Below, one piece after another: positions 1 through 7,237 of a stretch of 28,777 nt of DNA; the first letter of the stretch is position 1; every line of letters starts with the position of its first letter. The DNA comes from SKVR01 sp964589855 (GTDB lineage: Bacteria; Bacteroidota; Bacteroidia; Bacteroidales; UBA7960): contig CAZPVB010000025.1 in NCBI GenBank assembly GCA_964589855.1, positions 1 to 28,777 of the forward strand, in the 5' to 3' direction. A program made the translations under genes and the position numbers. Under the pieces are notes generated by a model, which ran no database searches, was not told the DNA's origin, and saw only the letters and a program-made list of their open reading frames with translations.

Positions 1-6
1 TAAGTC

Positions 7-81
7 GTGATATGGCAAAAATACAAAACAGTATTTTGGCGAGCTCCATCTGACCGATTTAATCAAATTATGAACAGATGA
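7..81 (+). CDS. Possible 24-codon leader ORF overlapping the epimerase start
   Basis: An open frame starts at GTG (7) after an in-frame TAA at 1-3 and ends at TGA (79-81), which overlaps the epimerase ATG (78-80) in an ATGA arrangement. The predicted peptide ends FWRAPSDRFNQIMNR. Nearly the same tail (FWRAPSDLFNKIMKR) occurs in the same position before RNase R at the other end of the window. Overlapping stop and start codons would allow translational coupling. Against coding: the conserved part is identical at synonymous positions too, so constraint may act on the nucleotides, and another frame (ATG at 12, stop at 51-53) is also open. No known family is recognised. Confidence 0.3.
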   Translation: MIWQKYKTVFWRAPSDRFNQIMNR

Positions 82-83
82 AA
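18..83 (+). repeat. Leader repeat, copy A, upstream of the epimerase gene
   Basis: Bases 34-83 match the minus strand of 25161-25112 at 47 of 50 positions, with an unbroken identical stretch of 22 bases at 34-55 (core GGCGAGCTCCATCTGAC). The match runs up to and through the ATG of the following gene in both copies. Just before the core, AAAATAC (18-24) can pair with GTATTTT (31-37) around a six-base loop. The other copy has a shorter stem of different sequence at the equivalent place. The match and hairpins are seen directly; a regulatory role is inferred. Confidence 0.8.
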
Positions 84-1127
84 GTTATTTCTATTGTTGG
101 CGCAAGACCACAATTTATCAAATTAGGACCCTTTTCGAGAAAAATCAGAAAAATTGGTGATGAAAAAATTATCCATACAGGGCAACATTACGATGAGCGG
201 ATGTCAGACCTACTCTTTCGTGACCTGGAAATACCCCCACCCGATTATAATTTAAATATTGGTTCAGGTACCCAGGGTTCGCAAACAGGGAAAATGTTAT
301 CTGCCATCGAGGAAGTATTAATGAAAGAAATCCCGGATCTGGTTGTCGTATTCGGAGATACAAACTCAACACTTGCCGGGAGCCTGGCGGGGATAAAACT
401 GGGTATCAAAACCATACATATTGAAGCAGGTCTCAGAAGTTTTAACCGTACAATGCCCGAAGAGATCAACCGTGTAGCTACCGACCATATCTCTGATCTA
501 TTACTGGCACCAACGGGTATTGCTATGAAAAATCTGGAAAAGGAAGGCCTGTCAGACAAGTCATTTTTAAGTGGTGATATCATGGCAGATGCTGTGAAAG
601 AAAACATTGAGCGAGCAAAGGAACTATCGCGCGTGGATGAACAATTTAATGTTGCCGGTAAATTTTATCTGCTTACCCTTCACCGACCCTACAACGTGGA
701 TAATCCTGAAAATTTGAGGAGTATTTTTCAAGGTATGGCAAAACTGTCGGATAAGGTTCTTTTCCCGGTTCATCCGCGTACAAGAAAGATCATTGAAAGT
801 ACGGGGGTAAATATTCCTGATAATATTACGCTTATGGAACCACTTGGTTATCTTGACTTTTTGAAAATGCAGTTTTTATCGGAAAAAATTATAACCGATT
901 CGGGTGGTATACAAAAAGAAGCCTATTTGTTGGAAAAACCCTGCATAACCCTTCGCTCAGAAACAGAATGGATTGAAACCGTTGAAAACGGGTGGAATAT
1001 ACTGGTGGATTATCATAGCCACCATTTTGAAGAACAGATTATGAATTTTAAACCTATAGGGACACCTGCACCCATTTTTGGTGAGAATGTAGCACAAAAA
1101 ATGGTGAAAATCATCCGTAACCATTAA
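78..1127 (+). CDS. wecB: UDP-N-acetylglucosamine 2-epimerase (non-hydrolysing, WecB family)
   Basis: This cytoplasmic enzyme epimerises C2 of a UDP-sugar, typically UDP-GlcNAc to UDP-ManNAc, for surface polysaccharide. The 349-residue length fits the family, with a GT-B fold. Visible landmarks are GARPQFIKL at the N-terminus, HTGQHYD (about 34-40), GDTNST (about 93-98), HIEAGLRSFNRTMPEEINR (about 114-132) and TDSGGIQKEA in the C-terminal UDP-binding half. ATG at 78 follows the conserved leader repeat, and the stop of a short leader ORF overlaps it. It converges on the sensor-kinase gene. Paralogues such as WbpI/WlbD act on UDP-2,3-diacetamido-glucuronic acid, so the exact substrate is uncertain; membership of the 2-epimerase family is not. 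Confidence 0.92.
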   Translation: MKVISIVGARPQFIKLGPFSRKIRKIGDEKIIHTGQHYDERMSDLLFRDLEIPPPDYNLNIGSGTQGSQTGKMLSAIEEVLMKEIPDLVVVFGDTNSTLAGSLAGIKLGIKTIHIEAGLRSFNRTMPEEINRVATDHISDLLLAPTGIAMKNLEKEGLSDKSFLSGDIMADAVKENIERAKELSRVDEQFNVAGKFYLLTLHRPYNVDNPENLRSIFQGMAKLSDKVLFPVHPRTRKIIESTGVNIPDNITLMEPLGYLDFLKMQFLSEKIITDSGGIQKEAYLLEKPCITLRSETEWIETVENGWNILVDYHSHHFEEQIMNFKPIGTPAPIFGENVAQKMVKIIRNH

Positions 1128-1175
1128 CAGGTTTTTCTCTTAAAATGCCACATTGAGATAATGGCAAGTGAAATA

Positions 1176-1191
1176 AACAAGTTTTCTTGTT
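1176..1191. terminator. Weak hairpin between convergent genes
   Basis: AACAAG (1176-1181) pairs with CTTGTT (1186-1191) around a TTTT loop. It lies between the 3' ends of the epimerase and kinase genes. The stem is short and mostly A/T and no clear T tract follows, so a terminator role is only suggested by position. Confidence 0.2.
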
Positions 1192-1195
1192 AACA

Positions 1196-4100
1196 CTAAT
1201 TGCGTGTGGGAAGATTGATCTGGATCCAGAAGGTGGAACCTTTATTGATTTTGGAAGTAACGCCAATTTTACCGCCCATCATCTCAATGATCTGCCTTGA
1301 GATGTAAAGTCCAATTCCGGCTCCATCGTGCTGGCGTGTATAAGAACTATCAGCCTGCGTAAATTTTTCAAAAAGAATAGAGGTTTTATCATCGGTTATC
1401 CCTATGCCCGTATCCTTTACCACCAACCGAAGATGCGAGGTAAGTTCAGAGTGTTTTTGCACATGTGCTTCGAGGGTTACCTCTCCGCCCGTGGGGGTAA
1501 ATTTAAGTGCATTGCCTACCAGGTTGGTAAGTACCTGCTGAAGTCTGAAATCATCGCCAACCAGAACAAGATGAGATGGAGCATTATTGATCATTTTAAA
1601 CTTAATGTTTTTTTGAGTCGAAACGGCACGAAAAGTTGATACAATTTTTTCAAGTAAATGCTTCAACACGAACTCCCGCTCGTGTATAACGATTTTATTC
1701 GCATCAATGGTAGACATTTCGTGGATGTTGCTGATAAGTTCCAGCAAACTATCCGATGATTCTTTTACCACTTTGAGCATATCGTGCTGATGTTCATTTA
1801 ATCCCGAATGCATAAGTATTTCAGTCATGCCTATGATTCCACCCAGAGGAGTGCGCATTTCATGACTCATGTTGTCGAGAAACAATTCTTTTGCCTGGGC
1901 AGCACCTTTGGTGATCTCTTTTTGTTTTTCTCTTTCTCTTGCTTTTTTGAGTAAGGTAATGTCTTTTGATATGCGACACAAGTACTTTCTTTGGTTTGCG
2001 TTAAAAACAAAACTGGTAACACTGAGTTCTTTTACTTCATCTATACTGTTTTTTATGCTGATTTCTGTGGTGAAAAAACGTGCTTTGTGATTCATTGAAA
2101 AAAGCTGAAAAAATCGTCTGCGTAATTTTTCCTTCACTTCCAGAGCTGGTTTGTCCTTCCATTCGGGTTTGTGGATGAGTTCCATCTCTACATCCCAAAC
2201 ATTTTTGTCTAAAACGTTTCTGGAAGGTATCAATGTAATTTTTTCTGTTTGTGGATTCCATTCCGTAATTTTGCCATCATCCTGAATAACAATAATAGAA
2301 TCCAAAGACTGATCGATAAGATTTTTAAACTTAGACTCACTCTCCCAGAGATTCAACTCCACCTTTTTCATCTCACTTATATCCTGGGCAATACCCATGA
2401 TCCAACCACCCTGTTGCACCACACCTTTAGAAAAAATATAAACGGGTTGTTTGTCTTTTCTTAAAAATTTCCATTCGAAATCAAAAGTATAGTGCAGATT
2501 TTGGGCATTTTTAGATGCATTTTCAAATTTTTCTCTTGCCACGACGGCATCTTCAGGACTAAGATATTTTCTCAGGAATACATCCAATGGAATTTTAATG
2601 TCTTTTACTCGTTTACTGGAGTTTTGGTCGGCAAACAAACGTTTATTGATAACCAGGGTTTTGGTACAAAAATGGTACTGCCAATACCCCATCCGTGCAA
2701 TCCTGCTTGCATCAGTAAGCAAAGCAGATGTGTGCTTTAGTTCCTGATCAACTTTGTCGGCATGTAGTGCATGAGAAACCATCCGGGAAAATGTTTCCAT
2801 GATATAACTATTGGCAAATGAATCTGAGCGCATCATGAAGGAAATGCTGCCGTAAAGTGTATCATTTACATACAAACCACTCACAAAATATTTATTCGTA
2901 TTGATATGCTTTTCAATTTTACTGGCAACGGGCTGAGAGATGCTTCCCAGAGAGAGCTCGTGTATTCCTCCCTCTACCTCCTGCAACTGATGTCTGATAA
3001 TACGATTATAATGCTCACTTTTCATATCCAGCGGATACTTTTTATTGAGTGGGTGCTTCCCCAAAAGTTTAGTAATGGCATTCATCGAAAAACCGATACC
3101 TTTAACAAAGCGGGTTTGTAAAAAACCCTCCTGTTTATTGTATTCATTAACGATCACTACACCATTCCCGGTAAGCAAATAAGCGGTTTCGCCAATAAAC
3201 TTATATATGTTATCAGGTTTTTGAGAAAATAACACTATCGCGGTTTCAGAAAGGATACGCAGTTGTCTGTTAAAAATTTTTTCCACTTTTTCATAATCTG
3301 CTACTGGCGTAATATCTTGTGTACTGACCACCAGCTTTTCACTGTTTGCAACATGATTAACAATACCCGTCAGGTACTTATCGTTATAGGTAAGTGAAAA
3401 ATCCTTGCTGATCTTGTAATTATGGTAGGAAAAAAAATCTTTTGTATTGTAACCACTGTCTCTGAAAACTTTAAAGATGCTTTCTCTTTTTTCAGACTTA
3501 TTGGGATCAAAATTGAATAATTGGGAAAAACGTGTGTTAACAAACTGAAAATCATCCTTTTTTAAGTCGAAAATAGCTACTCCATAATCAATGCTTTCAA
3601 ATATTTTATTCACATCCTCTGCTTCCCTTTTTATCCCCTTATTTTTTTCGGGAACTGGCTCACTTGATGGGGGTTTGGAAGGGGGTTGGTCGTGGTTTTC
3701 TTTTTCTTTTAATCTGCCGGATAAACGTTCCTTTTCCAGTGCTTTACTTTCCTCATTTTGCTTTTGCGGATCAGTAGCAAACTGATTGAGTAAGGAAGGA
3801 GATTGACTTTCTTCGGTTTTTAGAAGCATGAAAGTGAGTAATTCTGTAGCTGTTTTCAAAAACTGAATATCCGGTGAAGAAAATTGATACCTTTTATCCT
3901 GATGCGAAATAGCAATAAAGCCTTTGAGCGAATCTTTGAAAACTATTGGGATTTGAAGAAAAGACCGGCTGCCGGTCAGGGAAAACAAACGCTTATCCAA
4001 TGGATAACTGTCGGGTATGTTATCAGTATCATGAATATAAAAATAATTACGCCGGGCTGCAAACTTGCCCCACAAAGCATAATCATCAAAACTCAAATTC

Positions 4101-4360
4101 TGCAAAAATTTACTTACTGCTGGAATTGCCGGGGTATGATATTCATACGTACTGGAAAATTTATTTTTTAGCCCGTTAATTGTAAAAATGATAACCCGCT
4201 GTGCTGAAAAATGCCTGCAAATATTTTCCAAACCCCTCATTATCTCTTCTTTTATCCTTTCCGGGTGGTTTTGGTTCAACCCCTGCGATAAGGATAAAAT
4301 AAGCTGGCCTTTTTCATTTACCTGCTTGTCAGTTAACTGGAATTCCTTTACTATTTGCAT
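1196..4360 (-). CDS. Multi-sensor soluble histidine kinase (GAF-PAS-GAF-like-PAS-PAS-HisKA-HATPase)
   Basis: A 1054-residue two-component sensor kinase. Order as read: GAF-like domain (about 15-185); Pro/Glu/Lys-rich linker (about 195-245); PAS (about 250-355); GAF-like region (about 365-540); PAS (about 550-665); PAS (about 675-800); HisKA with FLDNMSHEMRTPLGG, phospho-acceptor His833; HATPase with N-box Asn950, DTGIG at 983-987 and GAGIGL at 1013-1018. No signal peptide or membrane helix is seen, so it should sense a cytoplasmic cue. There is no C-terminal receiver, and no regulator gene is adjacent. It is followed divergently by the efflux operon, whose control is a plausible but unproven output. 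ATG at 4360 sits 110 bases below a good promoter match. The kinase call is secure; the ligands are unknown. Confidence 0.9.
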   Translation of the reverse strand: MQIVKEFQLTDKQVNEKGQLILSLSQGLNQNHPERIKEEIMRGLENICRHFSAQRVIIFTINGLKNKFSSTYEYHTPAIPAVSKFLQNLSFDDYALWGKFAARRNYFYIHDTDNIPDSYPLDKRLFSLTGSRSFLQIPIVFKDSLKGFIAISHQDKRYQFSSPDIQFLKTATELLTFMLLKTEESQSPSLLNQFATDPQKQNEESKALEKERLSGRLKEKENHDQPPSKPPSSEPVPEKNKGIKREAEDVNKIFESIDYGVAIFDLKKDDFQFVNTRFSQLFNFDPNKSEKRESIFKVFRDSGYNTKDFFSYHNYKISKDFSLTYNDKYLTGIVNHVANSEKLVVSTQDITPVADYEKVEKIFNRQLRILSETAIVLFSQKPDNIYKFIGETAYLLTGNGVVIVNEYNKQEGFLQTRFVKGIGFSMNAITKLLGKHPLNKKYPLDMKSEHYNRIIRHQLQEVEGGIHELSLGSISQPVASKIEKHINTNKYFVSGLYVNDTLYGSISFMMRSDSFANSYIMETFSRMVSHALHADKVDQELKHTSALLTDASRIARMGYWQYHFCTKTLVINKRLFADQNSSKRVKDIKIPLDVFLRKYLSPEDAVVAREKFENASKNAQNLHYTFDFEWKFLRKDKQPVYIFSKGVVQQGGWIMGIAQDISEMKKVELNLWESESKFKNLIDQSLDSIIVIQDDGKITEWNPQTEKITLIPSRNVLDKNVWDVEMELIHKPEWKDKPALEVKEKLRRRFFQLFSMNHKARFFTTEISIKNSIDEVKELSVTSFVFNANQRKYLCRISKDITLLKKAREREKQKEITKGAAQAKELFLDNMSHEMRTPLGGIIGMTEILMHSGLNEHQHDMLKVVKESSDSLLELISNIHEMSTIDANKIVIHEREFVLKHLLEKIVSTFRAVSTQKNIKFKMINNAPSHLVLVGDDFRLQQVLTNLVGNALKFTPTGGEVTLEAHVQKHSELTSHLRLVVKDTGIGITDDKTSILFEKFTQADSSYTRQHDGAGIGLYISRQIIEMMGGKIGVTSKINKGSTFWIQINLPTRN

Positions 4361-4476
4361 TTATTTTATATAAAAAATTTCTGTATGCACAACACATATT
4401 GTTCCGAAATTCTCACGCGATGCAAGAAAATTTTTTCTAAATCATGTTTTTACAATACATGCATATACATTACACA

Positions 4477-4504
4477 CAAATGTATTCATTTTGTCGATTA
4501 CAAA
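4477..4504 (-). promoter_or_regulatory. Promoter for the sensor kinase
   Basis: Read on the minus strand, TTTG (4504-4501) is followed after 16 bases by TACATTTG (4484-4477). This matches the Bacteroidota primary-sigma consensus TTTG-N17-19-TAnnTTTG with a spacer one base short. It predicts a start near 4471 and a leader of about 110 bases. Confidence 0.5.
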
Positions 4505-4969
4505 TATCCGTAAATTTACTGAATAAACACACGTGAAATGGCCTTGTTTTGTTTATTAAGCGATTTATTTTTTTTGCTTATGATAAAATAGTATCATTTA
4601 AACTAAGGTTTATTTTTCGTATAATGAGCATTTATAATCCAACTATTGGAAAATTAGTTCTGTATAAGAGACGGAATAAATGATTGCATTTTTACATACA
4701 GGTAAAATAAATCCATCGTGTGTGAGAAGTTTACTAAACGCTGATAACAATAGCAAATACCTAAATCTATCCCTTTGGTTTAATCAATTTGTTACCAGAT
4801 AAAAAATTCCATTCTATTTCTGCATAAAATCATTTTTCTGAAAACTATTGTATTATTGCAAGGAATTTCATGGATCAACATTGTTGGTATATCATTTCTC
4901 ATGTACAGGTTTGATACACAGATGAACGAAATCGAACACATGTTTTCATGCAAAATAACTTCAAGTAAT

Positions 4970-4977
4970 TATATTTG
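4970..4977 (+). promoter_or_regulatory. Candidate -7 element upstream of the efflux operon
   Basis: TATATTTG matches TAnnTTTG about 75 bases before the adaptor ATG. No good -33 TTTG stands at the expected distance, so the call rests on one half-site and position. Confidence 0.3.
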
Positions 4978-5052
4978 TGTTAGTTATAATCAGTGGCACA
5001 AAATTAGTTAAGGAAGATACAACCTCTCAATATTTAAAATATTTAGTATGTT

Positions 5053-6306
5053 ATGGACAGAATTATTGAAAAGAAAAGATGGACTTTAAAAAAAATAAGT
5101 GGGATAATAGCAATTCTTGCGCTGTTTGCTTTTATTTTGTACTTAATTGTATTTCGTGATAACAGCAGCAAATTGTATATTGAAAAAGAAAATGTTACTA
5201 TCGCTACTGTTGAGCAGGGTAATTTTCAGGAATTTATCCCTTTAGATGGAATTGTATACCCCAAAGTTACCATTTATCTGGATGCCGTATTTGGCGGAAG
5301 GGTGGAAGAGATTTATGTGCGGGATGGAGAAAAGGTTGAACGGGGGCAACCCATTTTAAAGTTGAGCAATGCTACCATAGAAATGGACTACATGTACCGC
5401 GAAAATAATTTGCTGGAAGTTTTGAATAACTATCAAAATACCCGTTTATCTCTTGAAAGAAATACGTTTTCCCTGGAAAGACAAATGGCAGACCTTGCTT
5501 ATGAAAAAGACATTGCCAGTAAAGATTTTCATCGCAAAAAAGAACTTTACGAATCAAGTCATATTTCAGAACAGGAATTTGAAGATGCACAGAGAGAATA
5601 TAATATCACCAACCAAAGATACGATATTGCTTATCGTGCCATGAAACATGACTCTATCTACACTGAAACGCAAATGATCCAGATCAAAGAATCAATAGAC
5701 CGGATGGAGGATAACCTGCAAATGCTTAAGAGCAATCTTGAGAATCTTATTATCACTGCGCCCGTTATCGGACAGTTATCCTCCTTCAATGCTGAAATTG
5801 GCGAATCGAAACAATCTGGTGAAAACCTGGGACAGATTGATGTGTTGGACGGATTTAAGATCAAAGCACGCGTAGATGAAAGATACGTAAGCAGAACCTA
5901 TATCGGTCAACCTGCACAACTGGATTACAACGGAGAAAAATTTGACCTGACCATTCAAAAAATTTACAGCGATATTACAGGTGGCGCTTTTGAAGTAGAC
6001 CTGCTTTTCGAAGAAAAAGTGCCGGATGGGATCCGGAGAGGACAAACCATTCCTTTACGACTGCAGTTTAGTGGTGTTGACAATGATGCACTTATTATTC
6101 CAAGGGGTGCCTTTTATCAGCAAACTGGCGGAAATTGGATTTATGTGTTGAACCCCCAGGAAAACCAGGTCACTAAAAGAACAATTGAAATTGGCAGACA
6201 GAACATCCACCATTATGAGGTGCGTGAAGGACTAATGCCTGGAGAAAAAGTAATCGTATCATCCTATGATGCTTTTGGAAACAAAGACAAATTAATATTT
6301 AAATAA
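5053..6306 (+). CDS. Efflux periplasmic adaptor (HlyD/MacA-type membrane-fusion protein)
   Basis: A 417-residue adaptor that links an inner-membrane ABC permease to an outer-membrane channel. One membrane helix (about 15-34) anchors it. A first barrel/lipoyl half (about 55-104) contains GGRVEEIYVRDGEKVERGQP. A long alpha-helical hairpin follows (about 105-235), rich in Glu, Gln, Lys and Leu. The lipoyl domain then closes (ITAPVIGQLSSF), followed by beta-barrel and membrane-proximal domains. It lacks a lipobox. The gene is first of three: the ATPase starts 57 bases downstream. ATG at 5053 is chosen because the helix follows directly; another ATG at 5048 is out of frame. The exported substrate cannot be told from the sequence. 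Confidence 0.88.
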   Translation: MDRIIEKKRWTLKKISGIIAILALFAFILYLIVFRDNSSKLYIEKENVTIATVEQGNFQEFIPLDGIVYPKVTIYLDAVFGGRVEEIYVRDGEKVERGQPILKLSNATIEMDYMYRENNLLEVLNNYQNTRLSLERNTFSLERQMADLAYEKDIASKDFHRKKELYESSHISEQEFEDAQREYNITNQRYDIAYRAMKHDSIYTETQMIQIKESIDRMEDNLQMLKSNLENLIITAPVIGQLSSFNAEIGESKQSGENLGQIDVLDGFKIKARVDERYVSRTYIGQPAQLDYNGEKFDLTIQKIYSDITGGAFEVDLLFEEKVPDGIRRGQTIPLRLQFSGVDNDALIIPRGAFYQQTGGNWIYVLNPQENQVTKRTIEIGRQNIHHYEVREGLMPGEKVIVSSYDAFGNKDKLIFK

Positions 6307-6363
6307 TCAACAAAATGACTTTAAGCATTTTTACGTTATTATTCATTTTTAAACTATAAAATT

Positions 6364-7068
6364 ATGATCAGAACTTTGAATTTAACAAAGGTATTCAGAA
6401 CCGAAGAAGTAGAGACCACAGCATTAAATAATGTTTCTTTTGAAATCAAAGAAGGAGAATTTGTTGCTATCATGGGGCCCTCCGGATGTGGAAAATCAAC
6501 ATTGTTGAATATTTTAGGATTGCTCGACAACCCCTCAAGCGGAGAATATCACTTTTTACTCAACGAGGTTTCACGGTATTCCGAAAAACAAAGGGCAAAC
6601 CTTCGCAAAAAAAATATTGGATTTGTTTTTCAGAACTTTAATCTTATTGACGAGCTAAACGTTTTTGAAAATGTTGAATTACCATTGGTATATCTGGGAT
6701 ACAGTGCATCAGAAAGAAAAAAACGGGTTGAGGAGGTATTGGAGCAGATGCAAATTATGCATCGGAAAAACCACTTTCCTTTGCAATTATCTGGCGGACA
6801 GCAACAAAGGGTAGCCGTATGCAGAGCAGTAGTTGCCAAGCCCCACATTATCCTTGCTGATGAACCTACCGGAAACCTGGACTCTACCCATGGTGATGAA
6901 GTTATGAACCTTCTGGAAGAATTAAATAAAGGCGGTACCACCATCATCATGGTTACACACTCACAAAGAGATGCTTCTTACGCACAAAGGGTGATAAGAC
7001 TATTTGACGGACAAATTGTAACCGAAGATAAAACAACAGAATTTGTACTTACCTCTGTTTCCAAATAA
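6364..7068 (+). CDS. ABC transporter ATP-binding protein (MacB/LolD type)
   Basis: A 234-residue ATPase that should drive the FtsX-type permease encoded next. Walker A is GPSGCGKST (38-46), the Q-loop glutamine is about 90 (FVFQNFNLI), the signature is LSGGQ (142-146), Walker B is IILADE (162-167) and the H-loop is His199. Length and motifs fit the MacB/LolD/FtsE group, in which ATP hydrolysis moves substrates from the periplasmic side rather than through a channel. Its position between an adaptor and a double-FtsX permease supports a MacAB-like tripartite efflux pump with separate ATPase and permease chains. All catalytic motifs are intact. The substrate is unknown. Confidence 0.93.
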   Translation: MIRTLNLTKVFRTEEVETTALNNVSFEIKEGEFVAIMGPSGCGKSTLLNILGLLDNPSSGEYHFLLNEVSRYSEKQRANLRKKNIGFVFQNFNLIDELNVFENVELPLVYLGYSASERKKRVEEVLEQMQIMHRKNHFPLQLSGGQQQRVAVCRAVVAKPHIILADEPTGNLDSTHGDEVMNLLEELNKGGTTIIMVTHSQRDASYAQRVIRLFDGQIVTEDKTTEFVLTSVSK

Positions 7069-7076
7069 GGAGAAAT

Positions 7077-7114
7077 GTTGCTTTTTAACAAATTTATTTT
7101 TTTGAAAAAGCAAC
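7077..7114 (+). other. 10-bp hairpin in the ATPase-permease gap
   Basis: GTTGCTTTTT (7077-7086) pairs perfectly with AAAAAGCAAC (7105-7114) around an 18-base T-rich loop. It begins eight bases after the ATPase stop codon, in a 169-base gap that is wide for an operon. It could be an attenuator or mRNA stabiliser setting permease level; a terminator is less likely because no T tract directly follows. Confidence 0.4.
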
Positions 7115-7130
7115 GTGCTTGATATAATTT
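7101..7130 (+). promoter_or_regulatory. Candidate internal promoter for the permease
   Basis: TTTG (7101-7104), 18 bases, then TATAATTT (7123-7130) resembles the Bacteroidota consensus, although the final G is missing at the canonical place. The -33 box overlaps the hairpin loop. It would give a leader of about 100 bases. Confidence 0.3.
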
Positions 7131-7237
7131 TTTGAAAAGTGTTGGATGAGGATTGCTACTATGCTTTGGTTTGTGCATTTAGTGAATTTCTTAGTTGATC
7201 TTTTGTAATGGCAATTCTTTTTTAAAAAAACTTCTAT

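Larger units (their letters stand above)
4361..5052. other. Divergent intergenic region, 692 bases
   Basis: AT-rich spacer between the kinase (minus) and the efflux operon (plus). It carries a strong minus-strand promoter match at 4477-4504 and a weaker plus-strand one at 4970-4977. Two tiny plus-strand ORFs at 4624-4683 (19 aa) and 4680-4802 (40 aa) overlap as ATGA. They have no recognisable motif and may be chance. No RNA gene or repeat is seen. Confidence 0.5.

Noticed and set aside
1..81. Leader repeat as terminal repeat of an insertion sequence or composite transposon
   Set aside because: No transposase gene, no target duplication visible, and both copies stop at start codons; the inverted pairing is reported only as an inference.
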